A stretch of DNA of 64,000 nucleotides. It comes from Marinicella algicola (GTDB taxonomy: Bacteria; Pseudomonadota; Gammaproteobacteria; Xanthomonadales; Marinicellaceae). Numbering within the stretch: position 1 is the stretch's first letter; the number at the start of each line of letters is the position of its first letter. The position numbers and the translations under genes are program-made. The notes beneath the pieces were generated by a model. It was not told where the DNA came from. It worked only from the letters and a program-made list of their open reading frames with translations, and did no database searches. Below are positions 1 to 10,324 of this stretch, one piece after another. Location of the stretch: assembly GCF_028401385.1 (NCBI RefSeq), contig NZ_JAQOMR010000001.1, forward strand, positions 2,234,501 to 2,298,500. The letters are read 5' to 3'.

Positions 1-468
1 GGTCACACGGAAAAGAACGCTCTGCCGACGATTTCGGAAAACGGCGTCAGCGGGCGCGTCGTCCTGGGCAATTTTTCCGGCCTCACGGCCGATGTCCACA
101 CGCACACCGACACGTTGTTCGTCGATCTGGCGCTCAGGCCCGGCGCCCGTTTCTCATTTCCTGCCGAGCATGAGGAACGCGCGATCTACATTCTGGACGG
201 CGAAGTCGAAATCGCCGGCGATGTCTTCGGACCCGAGCAATTGCTGGTTCTCGCCCCCTTGATACGATCACGATTAACGGCACGGGGAACACGGATGCCA
301 CCTCATGCTTTTTGGAGGAGCGGCGCTGGAAAACCGCGCCATATCTGGTGGAACTTCGTGTCGTCTTCAAAAGAACGTATTGAACAGGCGAAGGAAGACT
401 GGCGTCAGGGCCGATTCGGCCTGGTTCCCGGAGATGAAGCGGAATTTGTTCCTTTGCCCGGACGCTGA
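1..468 (+). CDS. Pirin family protein, C-terminal part (partial at window start)
   Basis: The frame is open from base 1, so the gene starts outside the window. The visible part is the second cupin-like half of a pirin: a segment reading PAEHEERAIYILDGEVEI is followed by a C-terminal tail with WWNFVSSSKERIEQAKEDW, a stretch typical of pirin-like proteins (quercetinase-like cupins of uncertain physiological role). Between about 255 and 350 the protein similarity runs through all three frames: DTITINGTGNTDAT lies in one frame, LMLFGGAALENRAI in the next, and the tail returns to the first. This implies two or three compensating indels. It is probably sequencing error rather than a real variant. 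The family is fairly certain, the function is not. Confidence 0.75.
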   Translation, partial: GHTEKNALPTISENGVSGRVVLGNFSGLTADVHTHTDTLFVDLALRPGARFSFPAEHEERAIYILDGEVEIAGDVFGPEQLLVLAPLIRSRLTARGTRMPPHAFWRSGAGKPRHIWWNFVSSSKERIEQAKEDWRQGRFGLVPGDEAEFVPLPGR

Positions 469-516
469 AATTCGATAGAAACGATTTAGAAACGAAAACG
501 CGTGATCGGCTCGCGC

Positions 517-2451
517 ATGAGGCAAGTTGAAGTGACGCTACCGTCCAAAACCTCCATTCTCGACGGGATCAACCTGCCCGCGGACCTGCGCAATGTGGAA
601 GATCGTGACCTTCCACAGCTTGCCGGAGAAGTGCGCGCGGAGATGATCGACGCGGTTTCGCGCACCGGTGGCCATCTTGGTGCGGGCCTCGGCGTTGTAG
701 AGCTCACGATCGCGATCCACAAGGTTTTCAACACCCCGCATGACCGCGTTATCTTCGACGTCGGTCATCAGTGCTATCCCCACAAGATCCTGACCGGACG
801 CCGCGAAAGAATGCGGACACTGCGTCAGGAAAATGGCCTTTCCGGTTTCACCCGCCGTGCCGAAAGCGAATACGACCCCTTCGGTGCAGGCCACTCCTCC
901 ACCTCGATTTCCGCCGGGCTCGGCATGGCAGTAGCCTCCAAGCTTCAGGATGAGCCGCGCAATGTCATCTCCGTTATCGGCGATGGCGCGATGTCCGCCG
1001 GCATGGCCTTCGAGGCGCTCAACAATGCAGGCGCGCTCGGCGCACGCCAGATCGTGATCCTCAACGACAACGACATGTCGATTGCGCCGCCGACCGGTGC
1101 CATGAGCGCGTATCTCGCGCGGCTGGCTTCCGGCCGCGCCTATCTTGAGGTGCGTGATTTTTCCAAGCGGATTACCTCCTATCTCGGAAAATCCATCGAC
1201 CGCGCAATCTCGCGCGCCGTCGGCCATGCCCGCGGTTTCGTGACCGGTGGAACCATGTTCGAGGAGCTTGGCTTCTACCATATCGGCCCGATCGACGGAC
1301 ATTCCTTCGAACACCTTCTGCCGGTGCTGCGCAATGCCCGCGACAACGCCCGCGGCCCTGTTCTGATCCATGTGGTCACGCAGAAGGGCAAGGGCTACGG
1401 GCCGGCAGAAGAAGCCGCCGACAAGTGCCACGCCGTCAGCCGCTTCGATGTGGTGACCGGCACTCAGGCGAAATCCAAGCCCAATGCGCCAAGCTACACA
1501 TCCGTTTTTTCGAAAGCGCTGATCGAGGAAGCACGGAATGACAGCAATGTTGTGGCGATTACCGCCGCCATGCCCTCCGGCACCGGTCTCGACAAGTTCC
1601 AGGAATTGTACCCGAGCCGGCTTTTCGATGTCGGCATTGCCGAGCAACACGCCGTCACCTTCGCGGCTGGTCTGGCGTGCGAAGGGATGAAACCTTTCTG
1701 CGCGCTCTATTCGACCTTCCTGCAGCGCGGCTATGATCAGGTCGTCCATGATGTTGCGATCCAGGGACTGCCGGTGCGCTTCCCCATCGACAGGGCCGGT
1801 TTTGTCGGCGCCGACGGACCGACCCATTCGGGCTCGTTCGACACGACCTATCTCGCCACCCTGCCGGGCTTCGTGGTGATGGCCGCCGCCGACGAGGCGG
1901 AACTGATGCATATGGTCCGCACCGCCGCCGATTACACCGCAGGTCCGATTTCGTTCCGCTATCCCCGTGGCGAAGGTACCGGGATAGCTCTGCCGGAACG
2001 CGGCGAGATCCTCGAGATCGGCAAGGGCCGGATCATCTCCGAGGGATCAAAGGTGGCGTTGCTGTCCTTCGGCACACGCCTTGGCGAATGTCGCGAGGCG
2101 GCAACCGTGCTGAATGCGGCAGGCCTTTCGACAACATTGGCCGATGCCCGTTTTGCCAAACCACTCGACCATGACCTCATCCGCCAGCTTGCCGCCCATC
2201 ATGAAGTGCTTGTCACGATTGAAGAAGGTGCGGCCGGCGGTTTCGGCGCCCACGTCATCCAGTTTCTCGCTAATGAAGGTCTGCTCGATCAGGGCCTGAG
2301 GGTGCGACAGATGGTGCTGCCCGATGTCTGGATGGAGCAGGCCAAGCCCGAGGTGATGTACGAAAAGGCGGGGCTCGACCGCGACGGTATTGTCGATACG
2401 GTTTTCCGTGCACTCGGACGGTCCGGCATTTCGACCGGCGCAACGGGCTAG
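517..2451 (+). CDS. dxs: 1-deoxy-D-xylulose-5-phosphate synthase
   Basis: Makes 1-deoxy-D-xylulose 5-phosphate from pyruvate and glyceraldehyde 3-phosphate with thiamine diphosphate. This is the first step of the MEP isoprenoid pathway, and the product also feeds thiamine and pyridoxal synthesis. About 644 residues, full length and uninterrupted. The ThDP/Mg motif is seen as [20 protein letters not shown] (about residues 150-170), and the transketolase-like pyrimidine domain carries [17 protein letters not shown] (about 375). The ATG at 517 is chosen because [21 protein letters not shown] matches the usual short N-terminus. A GTG at 502 is possible, and neither has a strong ribosome binding site. 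It is followed 65 bases later by tlyA on the same strand, a common rhizobial neighbour. Confidence 0.95.
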   Translation: MRQVEVTLPSKTSILDGINLPADLRNVEDRDLPQLAGEVRAEMIDAVSRTGGHLGAGLGVVELTIAIHKVFNTPHDRVIFDVGHQCYPHKILTGRRERMRTLRQENGLSGFTRRAESEYDPFGAGHSSTSISAGLGMAVASKLQDEPRNVISVIGDGAMSAGMAFEALNNAGALGARQIVILNDNDMSIAPPTGAMSAYLARLASGRAYLEVRDFSKRITSYLGKSIDRAISRAVGHARGFVTGGTMFEELGFYHIGPIDGHSFEHLLPVLRNARDNARGPVLIHVVTQKGKGYGPAEEAADKCHAVSRFDVVTGTQAKSKPNAPSYTSVFSKALIEEARNDSNVVAITAAMPSGTGLDKFQELYPSRLFDVGIAEQHAVTFAAGLACEGMKPFCALYSTFLQRGYDQVVHDVAIQGLPVRFPIDRAGFVGADGPTHSGSFDTTYLATLPGFVVMAAADEAELMHMVRTAADYTAGPISFRYPRGEGTGIALPERGEILEIGKGRIISEGSKVALLSFGTRLGECREAATVLNAAGLSTTLADARFAKPLDHDLIRQLAAHHEVLVTIEEGAAGGFGAHVIQFLANEGLLDQGLRVRQMVLPDVWMEQAKPEVMYEKAGLDRDGIVDTVFRALGRSGISTGATG

Positions 2452-2516
2452 AGACAGGCGCGGCAAACCTGCCCTGCCTGCTTGCACTTTCGGGAAAATG
2501 CGTTCATGGAGCGGCG

Positions 2517-3295
2517 ATGACCGATACCGCCCAGCGCCTTGACCAGCTTCTGGTCAGCCTCAATCATTTCAAGACCCGTTCAAGGGCGCGCGACGCCATT
2601 TTGCGCGGCGCCGTCTGCGTGAACGGGCGAACAGCGAAGAAACCGGGCGAACCCGTACAAGCGACCAGCCGGATCTCGGTGAGCGACCCTGCCAGTGCCT
2701 ATGTTTCCCGCGCAGCACTCAAACTGATCGCCGCGCTCGATCATTTCTCCTCTCGCCGGAGAGCGCCAGCGCACTGGATATCGGCGCATCGACAGGCGGC
2801 TTTAGCCAGGTGCTCCTGGAACGCGGCGCACGCCATGTAACCGCAATCGATGTCGGCCATGGCCAGATGGCAGCCCGCATTGCTGACGATCCGCGCGTGA
2901 CCAATATCGAAGGACTAAACGCGCGGCGTCTTTCGCGCCAGGATATCGGCGAGAAGCCCGTCGATTTCGTGGTCTCCGACGTGTCCTTCATTTCGCTCAA
3001 ACTTGCCCTGCCGCCGGCGCTGTCACTGGCGAAACCCGGTGCTTTCTGTGTACTTCTGGTGAAACCGCAGTTTGAATCCGGCAAAGAAAATATCGGCAAG
3101 AAGGGACTTTTGAAGGACCCGGCCACGGGGCCAGAAATTGCCGCAGCGCTTGAGAGTTGGCTTGTGGGAGAACAGGGCTGGGAGAGCCTTGGCATCACCC
3201 CGTCGCCCATTGAAGGCAGTGACGGAAACCGCGAATATCTGCTTGCCGGAAGAAAACCCGGCGCAACCGGAAAACAGGACCACCATGGCCGCTGA
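2517..3295 (+). CDS. tlyA: TlyA family rRNA 2'-O-methyltransferase / hemolysin-like protein (frameshifted)
   Basis: TlyA-family proteins have an N-terminal S4 RNA-binding domain and a FtsJ-like SAM methyltransferase domain, and they methylate ribosomal RNA. The S4 part (RLDQLLVSLNHFKTRSRARD, then GAVCVNGR) is in the first frame. From about 2755 the match continues one frame over with ALDIGASTGGFSQVLLERGA (SAM-binding) and KPVDFVVSDVSFISLKLALP. One base missing in the run around 2748-2756 restores a protein of about 259 residues, the family's normal length. The stop overlaps the start of the next methyltransferase gene (ATG at 3285), so the two are probably cotranscribed with dxs. Confidence 0.88.
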
Positions 3296-4537
3296 AACAT
3301 TTGTGATCGAACGGCTTGGGAGCCAGGGCGACGGCGTTGCCGCTGGTGCTGATGGCCCGGTCTATATCCCGTTTGCCCTGCCGGGCGAAAAAGTCACCGT
3401 CGCGCGCGAAAAGTCGAAGGCGATGATGCTGTCGCTGCTCGATGCATCCGCCGAAAGGATCGAACCAACCTGTCGCCATTTCGGACCGGATGGCGAAAAT
3501 GGCACCTGTGGCGGCTGTTCGCTGCAGCATCTGGAACGCAGCAGCTATGACACCTTCAAGCGGCAAGTGGTGATCGACGCGCTTGCTGCCCACGGGATCG
3601 ACTGTCCTGTCGCGCCAATGGTGCCATCGGGACCCGGCGAACGCCGCCGGGCAAGTTTTGCCGGCCGCCGTACTGAAAACGGGATCCTGCTCGGTTTTTC
3701 GAGCCCCGAAAGTCATCACATCGTCGCCATCGAGGAGTGTCCGGTGCTAACGCCGGCGCTGTTTGCACGCCTGCCCGCGCTGAAGCTTCTTGCCGGCATT
3801 CTGGTGTCCACCAGCGAGCCGTTCCGTATCGCGGTGATGGAAACGGAAACCGGGCTCGACATCAGTTTCTCCGGCCTGAAGACGCCGTCGGAAGAACGCC
3901 GCCAGGCCGCTACCCGCGCAGTCATGACCGTCAAGGGGATCGCCCGGCTAACCATCGGCGATGAAATCTTGGTGGAGCCGACCAAACCGGAGCTGGATCT
4001 CGCTGGCACCAGGGTTCTGCCCCGCCTGCCAGCTTCGCCCAAGCGACCAGGCTTGCCGAAGAGGCGATGACGGGACTGGTCCTGAAACACATGAAAGGCC
4101 GGAAGCGTGTCGCCGACCTCTTCAGCGGTTTCGGCACATTCTCGCTTCGCCTGGCGATGAAATCACGCGTTCATGCCGTGGAATTCGATGGGCCGGCGCT
4201 TGCCGCACTCGATCAAGCGGTTCGAAACCGGCAGGGCTTGAGACAGGTGACGACGGAGCGGCGCGATCTCGCCCGCCGGCCGCTCCTGCCGCGTGAACTC
4301 GCACCCTATGACGGGGTCGTCTTCGACCCGCCTCGCGCCGGGGCGAAGGACCAGGCCGAAGAGCTCGCACGCTCAGCCGTGCCGCGCATTGTCGCCGTGT
4401 CGTGCAATCCACAAACGCTTGGCCGCGATTTGGCAATCCTGAAGGCGGGCGGCTATCGCGTCGACACGGTTACACCGGTCGACCAGTTCTTCTGGAGCGC
4501 CCATGTGGAAACTGTCGCCTTTCTCAGCCGGGACTGA
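3285..4537 (+). CDS. Class I SAM-dependent RNA (uracil-5-)methyltransferase, TrmA/RlmD family (frameshifted)
   Basis: Predicted 5-methyluridine methyltransferase of rRNA or tRNA. The ATG at 3285 is preferred over an upstream in-frame ATG because the protein then starts MAAETFVIERLGSQGDGVA, the TRAM-like beginning, and overlaps the tlyA stop by 11 bases. A cysteine cluster CRHFG...CGGCSLQHL (about residues 60-85) suggests an iron-sulfur site as in RlmD. The catalytic half has VADLFSGFGTFSLRLA, VVFDPPRAGAKDQ and VSCNPQTLGRD, with the nucleophilic Cys in the last. The two halves are in different frames. A one-base loss near 4011 (in GGGTTCTGCCCC) fuses them into about 417 residues through ASFAQATRLAEEAMTGLV. 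The exact target (U1939, U747 or U54) cannot be told from sequence. Confidence 0.85.
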
Positions 4538-4544
4538 GGCAACG

Positions 4545-4577
4545 AAAACCCCGGGGCCTTGACCACCGGGGTTTTCT
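4545..4577 (+). terminator. Rho-independent terminator after the RNA methyltransferase gene
   Basis: A 10-bp stem, AAAACCCCGG at 4545-4554 paired with CCGGGGTTTT at 4566-4575, closes an 11-base loop and ends in a short T run. It sits 8 bases after the methyltransferase stop. The A run before the stem means it could also work for the BA14K gene reading in from the other side. Confidence 0.8.
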
Positions 4578-4598
4578 GATCAAGCGCGAAGTTCAGCA

Positions 4599-5096
4599 TC
4601 AGTAATAGGGCGAGAGGCACTGTTTGCGCGGGCCGTTATAGGGCTGGAACGTGTTATCCGCCGGACGGTAGGAGCGATAGCGCGCCTCGCACCAATTATA
4701 GTGCTGCGGGTTGATCCCGTAGGTCCGCTGCGGCTGGTTTCGCTGGTTGGCCGCAACCGCCCCGCCAATGATGAGTGCACCGGCACCCAGAATAGCGAGC
4801 GGCACCCAGGCATCATTGTTGTTGCCATAGTAGCCGCCGCGGGGCGGAGGCGGACGATACCCCCAGCCACCACCATTATAGTGGCGCCGGTCGTAACCGC
4901 GGTCATAGCCGCGGCCTCGATTTCCGCGATTGCCATGATAACGGTCACCGCCGCCACGATATTCGACCGTCTCGATATTATTGCTGATCGATTGGGCCGG
5001 GTTCATCACCGGCATTGCTTCAGCAGGCAGAACGCTCACCGCCATGAAGGCAGAGGCAATTACGGCCGCTGCCGTTTTACTTACCATTCTGGTCAT
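4599..5096 (-). CDS. BA14K family exported protein
   Basis: 165 residues. An N-terminal signal peptide (MTRMVSKTAAAVIASAFMAV, cleavage near residue 28) is followed by a Gly/Tyr/Arg-rich region (about 45-90), one hydrophobic segment LAILGAGALIIGGAVAA (about 97-113) and the BA14K C-terminal signature HYNWCEARYRSYRPADNTF plus QPYNGPRKQC. BA14K was described in Brucella as a small immunoreactive protein with lectin-like activity. In other rhizobia it is a cell-envelope protein of unknown role. The gene is intact. A second BA14K-type gene lies just upstream on the same strand. Confidence 0.88.
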   Translation of the reverse strand: MTRMVSKTAAAVIASAFMAVSVLPAEAMPVMNPAQSISNNIETVEYRGGGDRYHGNRGNRGRGYDRGYDRRHYNGGGWGYRPPPPRGGYYGNNNDAWVPLAILGAGALIIGGAVAANQRNQPQRTYGINPQHYNWCEARYRSYRPADNTFQPYNGPRKQCLSPYY

Positions 5097-5275
5097 CTGT
5101 TTCTCCTGTTTACTGCTTCAGTGCCGAAAATCGGGCGCCGAAATTGTCGATTACAAGGACAAGCTAATAAAACCTGCCTGAACCCAGGATTAACGTTTCA
5201 GAAATAAAAACGGATGCACGCGCCGCCAGCGAAACGGCGACACGTACTGTCAGAGCATTTCAGTTCTCCGGCCCG

Positions 5276-5943
5276 TCAATAGTATGGCGAAGTGCATTGC
5301 TTGCGCGGGCCGTGATAGGGCTGAAAGGTGTTATCGGACTCACGATAGGATTTGTAGTGGTCCTCGCACCATTGGTAGTGCTTTGGGTTTATCCCGCCTC
5401 GACCGGCGCCGAATAATTGCTGGTTGCCGCAGCGGTAACACCGCCACCGATCAGGGCACCTGCACCGAATGCGACCGCAGACCCCCAGTTGTTCCAGTTC
5501 GGTCCGCCATACCAGCCGGGTCCGTAAGCTCCATAGGGACCACCATAAACAGGTACCGGATAGGGCACGGGATACGGCCTGTAGGGCGGAGGAGGCGGAT
5601 GCCCGTGATACGGGCCACCGTGCCCGTAGGGACCGTGCCCATAGGGACCGCCGTGACCGTAGGGCCCGCCATGCCAGTGAGGATCGTCCCCATGCGGGCC
5701 GCCGACAGGATGATGATAGGGCGGCGACCGGTGCAGCCCGCCGTGAAGCGCGGGCCCGGGGGCCATTCGTGGGCCACCGCGAAATGCCGGCCCTGCAGGA
5801 TGCGGCATACCGCCGTGGAAATGTCCCATGCCGCCGCCATGAAAACCGCCCACGGGATGTGCCTGCGCCGGCATGATCGCCGCCGATGCCAGCATGCCTG
5901 CCGTCACAAATGTGACCAATGCCTTTCTTGCCGCCTTGAACAT
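5276..5943 (-). CDS. BA14K family exported protein, Gly/His/Pro-rich paralogue (frameshifted)
   Basis: About 222 residues, starting [20 protein letters not shown] (signal peptide ending near AQAHP), with a GGAGG-type ribosome binding site just before the ATG at 5943. The middle is a low-complexity stretch of His, Gly and Pro with repeated [16 protein letters not shown] units, which could bind metal ions (inference). A hydrophobic segment [14 protein letters not shown] follows. The open frame then stops at about 5389, but the next frame carries the family's C-terminus, [19 protein letters not shown] and [10 protein letters not shown], ending at 5276. A single indel near 5395 is therefore needed. 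It is a paralogue of the 4599-5096 gene. Confidence 0.8.
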
Positions 5944-6090
5944 GAGCTGCCTCCAGAAGGGAACATCAGAAGCGTTGGCGGACCGCACAAACGAACCGTC
6001 CGCAATCCGGGGTAGTGCGTTTAACACTCTCAACCTGAATGCAGCATTAACGACAAAACCACCGAAAATATGTCGGCGTGCCGCGTGCAA

Positions 6091-7127
6091 TCAGGTCCCG
6101 CTGGCCTCCAGTCCGATCAGAACATTGGCAACATTATCGCCGATTTCGTGCACACCGTAGCCACCCTCCATCACGGTCATCACCGGCAGGCCGCGCGCTG
6201 CCACTAGCGCACCCATTTCCAGGAAATTTGCGGTCTTGAGCCGGAAGAAGGAAATCGGATCTTTCTCGAAGGTATCGACGCCGAGGGAGAGCACCAGCGC
6301 ATCCGCGCCATAGGCCATAATCCGATCCAGCGCCGCCTCCAGCGCTTCTCTATAAGCCGGCCAGGCGGTGTTGCGGAGCATCGGAAAATTGACATTGAAG
6401 CCCTCGCCCTTCCCCTTGCCAGTCTCCTCCTTGTGGCCCCAGAAATAGGGAAACGCATCATCCGGTTCGCCATGCAGCGAGGCAAAGAAAATGTCGTCGC
6501 GCTCATAGGTGACATCCTGGGTGCCGTTGCCATGGTGGAAATCGACATCGAGGATGGCGACCTTTTCCGCACCGTTGTCGAGAAGACGCTGGGCGGCGAT
6601 GGCGGCGTTGTTCAGGAAGCAGTAGCCGCCGAAAAGATCGATCCCGGCATGGTGGCCCGGCGGACGGCAGAGCGCGAAGGCGAAACGGTTGCCCGCGCCC
6701 AGATAGTCGGCTCCGGTCATCGCGCAATCCTTGGCCGCAATCGCCGCCTCATAGGTGCCCTGGGTGATCGAGGTTTCCACGGAATTGGCGTAGTAACCGA
6801 TAAGGCCGTCGATATTGTGCGGCGGGCGGGCGTGGTAGGAGCGACGCACTGGTAGCGAAATCGGAATTGCCTCGGTGGTGAAGCCCGCCGAAAGCCAGCG
6901 CTCCCAAACCGTTTCCAGAAAAGCCAGATAGCCAGCATTATGCAGTTTCAGCGGCACGGAAAGGTCATAGCGGCTCGGCGCTACCTCGTCTGAAAATCCC
7001 TTTGCTTCAGCGCCGCACGGATCCACTCCACCCGGAAAGGGCCTTCGAAGGGTTTGACCAACTCACCGCCATGCAGCTCGGTCTTGGCATCACGCAGCTT
7101 GTGATCTTCTGAATAGATGATGCGCAT
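6091..7127 (-). CDS. Histone deacetylase family protein, acetylpolyamine aminohydrolase-like (frameshifted)
   Basis: Zinc-dependent deacetylase fold. The start at 7127 gives MRIIYSEDHKLRDAKTELHG and GGELVKPFEGPFRVEWI, which resembles bacterial acetylpolyamine aminohydrolases rather than acetoin-utilisation proteins. A frame change near 6988 leads into the main frame. There the catalytic His pair and metal ligands are visible: CRPPGHHAGIDLFGGYCF, then AILDVDFHHGNGTQDV, and a late SLGVDTFEKDP. Total about 345 residues, the expected size. It is downstream of a GNAT acetyltransferase and an XRE-cupin regulator on the same strand, which would suit acetylation/deacetylation of polyamines. The substrate is an inference. 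Confidence 0.82.
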
Positions 7128-7277
7128 TGCAGGCCCCCTTCGTTTTCACAATTCCTCCTTTGGGTAGCCTCATTCGCAGCCAGAATCCACAACAGACGCC
7201 AATTTCAAAGGGACAATCTTACCGTATGCTGCTTGCCCCTCGGCATGGCCAGCGCGAACGCGAAACAGCCCATGCTA

Positions 7278-7801
7278 TCAGGGTAGATCACCCAGGCGCT
7301 TGTAGAAGAAGGTCGTGTCGCAATAGCCGCCTTCCGGGTAGAGCGCATAATCCGGCACCACACCCACACGGTTCCAGCCAAAGCGCGGATAGATCGCCTC
7401 GGCGGCGCTGCCAGTGGCGGTGTCGAGCACCAGAAGAAGACGGCCGCGCACGCGGCATTCCGCTTCCAGCGCGTCCATCAGCCGGCGGGCGATCCCCCTA
7501 CCCCGTGCCCGGCGCAACACGATCAACTTCATGACGTCGCCGCGATGGGGCTGGTTGGGCTTTTGTGCGAGGCCAGCCTGTACCGTGCCGATGATCTCTC
7601 CGCCCTCTTCGGCAACCGCGAGGATGACAACCCCCGCAGCAACGCCATCGGCCACCTGCCGCCAATAGGCCTCGACCGCTCCCGCATCATAAGGCGCCAT
7701 GAAGCCCATCGAGGCATTATCCTCGATACTGTCGGCCAGAAGCACCGAAAGCGAGGAATCATGGCCTCGGCCTCCAACCCGCTCAAAAGCCTGATCTGCA
7801 T
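7278..7801 (-). CDS. GNAT family N-acetyltransferase (frameshifted near its start)
   Basis: The GNAT core is clear: IIGTVQAGLAQKPNQPHRGD, then VMKLIVLRRARGRGIARRLM with the R-G-R-G-I/A acetyl-CoA loop, and a C-terminal GWNRVGVVPDYALYPEG. The first 16 residues (MQIRLLSGLEAEAMIP) are in a different frame, from 7801. One base missing near 7755 joins them to SVLLADSIEDNASMGFM, giving about 174 residues. The gene lies between an XRE-cupin regulator upstream (10-bp gap) and the deacetylase gene downstream, so the three probably form one transcription unit. The substrate is not evident. Confidence 0.82.
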
Positions 7802-7813
7802 GACAACTCCTGC

Positions 7814-8413
7814 TTATGGCATGCGCTCGATGATCACCGAATAGGTGACATCAGTCGTGCCTGGGTTTGAAAAGACGTGCGGTTCGGCCACCGGCATGAA
7901 CAGGCAATCGCCCTTCGAAAGCTGGTGACTTTCTTCGCCGAATTCGACATTGAGGACGCCGTCCAGCACCCAGACATGCTGGCGCAGCTCCTGCGCGCCG
8001 TGTTTGGGCGGATAGGCGATGCGGCCACCGGCCGGAAAGCGGATGAGCACGATATCAACGCTCGAACCTGTGCCCGAGGGCGAAATGGAACGGCGCGTGT
8101 AGCCCGTTTCCGGATCGCGCCACACCGGCTGGTCAACGCGCCGTGAAAGCGGATCAACCGGCTTGCCGGCATCGGCGAAGAAGGCCGACAGCGAGGTGCC
8201 GAGCGCCGCGCAAAGCTTGGCAAGCACAAGCGCGGAAGGCGAGGCCTCCGCCCGCTCGATGCGCGAGATCATCGCCCGGCTGACCTCGGAATATTCAGCA
8301 AGCCGGTCGAGCGTCAGCCCCTTTTCTGCCCGCAGCCTCTTGAGGTTGAGCGCAATGGTGTGGTCGAAGGTTGAAGCGATAATATCCATGATGTGATCAT
8401 GGATTTCCACCAT
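7814..8413 (-). CDS. XRE family transcriptional regulator with C-terminal cupin domain
   Basis: 199 residues. A lambda-repressor-like helix-turn-helix occupies about 18-75 (LKRLRAEKGLTLDRLAEYSE and VSRAMISRIERAEASPSALV). A small cupin sensor domain follows at about 125-195 (HVWVLDGVLNVEFGEESHQL, then KGDCLFMPVAEPHVFSNPG). This architecture is that of PuuR-like regulators, which sense small metabolites through the cupin. It directly precedes the GNAT gene on the same strand and may control it. An alternative start is the second Met (MDIIASTFDH, 24 bases in). Confidence 0.88.
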   Translation of the reverse strand: MVEIHDHIMDIIASTFDHTIALNLKRLRAEKGLTLDRLAEYSEVSRAMISRIERAEASPSALVLAKLCAALGTSLSAFFADAGKPVDPLSRRVDQPVWRDPETGYTRRSISPSGTGSSVDIVLIRFPAGGRIAYPPKHGAQELRQHVWVLDGVLNVEFGEESHQLSKGDCLFMPVAEPHVFSNPGTTDVTYSVIIERMP

Positions 8414-8468
8414 AAGAGAGTCAAGTGATCTTTTCAGGAACCGCCCGGCTGCGATGGTTGCTGCAGGT

Positions 8469-9260
8469 TTAGTCAGCTTCTCGCCACGCCGTATCCCCGC
8501 ACGGTCCGGTGGTTGCCAGCACCGATCCTAGATCGTTTCGTGCCGCCGCATCATCCACGAACGCCTTGCGTTTGGGCGAGAGCTGCTGCTCAAGATCGGG
8601 CCTGTTCCAGGCATCGTCGGCCCAAACCCTTTCGTTGTCGAATAAATAGTCCGGCCTCAAGATTGGAGAAGCGTTCATCAGTGACTGTTTCAGAAAGTAG
8701 AGGATATCGGGATTGAGGCGCACCACCTCGGTATCGCCGTCGAGCTCAAGATAGCTTGAGAAGGCCGAGACAGAACCCCGGCGCGCAATGCGTTCCACTT
8801 CATCGATCAACGCACGTGCCCGACTGTCGTCAGCCGTGCTGTCTTCACCTGAATATCGCCCGCAATAGGAAATCGTGATCGCGCTTTCCGGTGCATCGGC
8901 AAGTGTCTTGAGCTGGTAGGCATAGGGCGCCGTGAGACAGAAGGGAAGCCTCGAGACCTCACTGATTTCGGCATAGTTTTGCCAGCGCTGGAAGAGCGCG
9001 TCTCTGTCGGCGTTATCCCCGGCATAGGCGGGGTAACGACCGAGATAGACGGTGAAAGCCTTCTCGAGATAATCACCGCACCCTGGCGTTGTATAATCGA
9101 GGTGGGTGCCCGGAGGATTGAGAAAGCCGAATTCTTCCGGCGTAAGCTCCCAAACGGGCGGCTGCGGATGGCGCTGAAACCAGATGTCGGTGTCGGCGGC
9201 ATAGGCTCCGCTCCTTAGCAAGCAGCATGCCGATATTGCGATCGTGCCAATTCGCCTCAT
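8469..9260 (-). CDS. Exported protein of unknown function
   Basis: 263 residues from the ATG at 9260 (MRRIGTIAISACCLLRSG), which gives a signal peptide with likely cleavage after AYA. An upstream in-frame Met at 9356 would add 32 residues before the signal sequence and is not preferred. The mature part is acidic, with five or so cysteines (TPGCGDYLEKAF, PFCLTAPYAY, SYCGRYSG, GPCGDTAW) that suggest disulfides in the periplasm. I do not recognise a family. An IS5 element is inserted about 120 bases upstream of its start and may have changed its promoter. Confidence 0.6.
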   Translation of the reverse strand: MRRIGTIAISACCLLRSGAYAADTDIWFQRHPQPPVWELTPEEFGFLNPPGTHLDYTTPGCGDYLEKAFTVYLGRYPAYAGDNADRDALFQRWQNYAEISEVSRLPFCLTAPYAYQLKTLADAPESAITISYCGRYSGEDSTADDSRARALIDEVERIARRGSVSAFSSYLELDGDTEVVRLNPDILYFLKQSLMNASPILRPDYLFDNERVWADDAWNRPDLEQQLSPKRKAFVDDAAARNDLGSVLATTGPCGDTAWREAD

Positions 9261-9381
9261 GACTTTTTCATCCCCACAAATCCCCGACGGCGTCCGACCA
9301 TTTAGTCTGGAAAAGAAATCCACAAGCAAAAGGACGAAGCAATGCTTGCAGGCCAAAATGACAATGCATGTCGCAGCCTAA

Positions 9382-10310
9382 GAGCCCGATTTAAAAGTTG
9401 TTGAGTGATATCAGAAGGATGTGATTCAACCACCTCTGCCAAGAACGTGGAGGATCGCATGCCCTGGAATGATATCACCCGCCTGCAGCATAACCGGGAT
9501 CGCCTTCGCTATCCAACCGATTTGACGGACCGTGAGTGGGCTGTAATTGCTCCACTGATACCGCTGGCCAAGCCCGGCGGGCGGCCACGGAAAACGAATA
9601 TGAGGGAAGTGGTGAACGCGATCCTTTATATTGCGGGCAGCGGCAGTCAATGGCGGGCTCTGCCGAAGGACTTCCTCCGGTCTCCACGGTGCGAGGCTAT
9701 TTCTATGGCTGGCGCGACATCGGCCTTTGGCAGACCATCAATCATCTGCTCGTCTGCGCTACGCGCGAACTGGAGGGGCGCGAGGCCTCGCCCACAGCCG
9801 GTGTCATCGACAGCCAGAGTGTCAAGACCACCGAAAGCGGCGGGGTTTCGGGCTACGACGCCGGCAAGAAGATCAAGGGCCGCAAGCGCCACATCATCAC
9901 CGATACGATCGGGCTGATGCTGTTCGTGCTTGTCCATGCTGCCGATATCCAGGACCGCGACGGTGCGCCCGATGTCCTGAAAGCCATCCGCTACCGTTTC
10001 CCTGGTTGCGCCATGTCTTCGCAGATGGCGGCTATGCCGGGCAGAAGTTGCGAAAAGCGCTGCGCGGATGCGGCCAATGGAACCTTGAAATCATCAAGCG
10101 CTCCGACATAGCGAAAGGCTTTGAGGTTCTGCCCCGCCGATGGGTGGTGGAGCGCACCTTCGGCTGGTTCGGACGATGCCGTCGGTTGGCCAAAGATTGG
10201 GAAAAGTCCATCGCAAGCGCCACAGCATGGGTCAACATCGCCAGCATCAGGGTGATGACCAGACGCCTCGCACGATATTGTTTCCCATCATGAACTTTTG
10301 AATCCGGCTC
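9382..10310 (+). mobile_element. IS5-family insertion sequence (IS427-like), 929 bp, with TAA target duplication
   Basis: The ends form imperfect inverted repeats: AGAGCCCGATTTAAAAGTT at 9381-9399 and, reversed, AGAGCCGGATTCAAAAGTT at 10293-10311 (17 of 19 match). TAA flanks the element on both sides (9379-9381 and 10311-10313), which fits the 2-3 bp TA/TNA-type duplication of the IS427 group. It encodes one DDE transposase. It landed between two chromosomal genes and interrupts no recognisable reading frame. Confidence 0.85.
9459..10293 (+). CDS. IS5-family DDE transposase (frameshifted twice)
   Basis: About 278 residues over three frames. Frame one: MPWNDITRLQHNRDRLRYPT and the N-terminal DUF4096-like part LTDREWAVIAPLIP to ALPKDF. 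Frame two, from about 9675: PPVSTVRGYFYGWRD, then AGVIDSQSVKTTESGG with the first catalytic Asp, and GRKRHIITDTIGLMLFVLVH. Frame three, from about 10005: LRHVFADGGYAGQKLR with the second Asp, and WVVERTFGWFGRCRRLAKDW with the Glu. Each junction lies at a short C or T run one base short (TTCCTCC at 9674, CCCTGG at 10001). Some IS427 members use programmed frameshifting, but two shifts of this type look like sequence errors. Confidence 0.85.
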
Positions 10311-10324
10311 TAAGAAGGATCGAA

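Noticed and set aside
538..1911. A 457-codon frame on the minus strand
   Set aside because: It lies fully antisense to the intact dxs gene and has the composition of a GC-rich shadow frame.
9459..10293. Programmed ribosomal frameshifting in the IS5 transposase
   Set aside because: Two shifts are needed, and each junction is a short C or T run one base short, like the errors in housekeeping genes. No slippery heptamer is visible.
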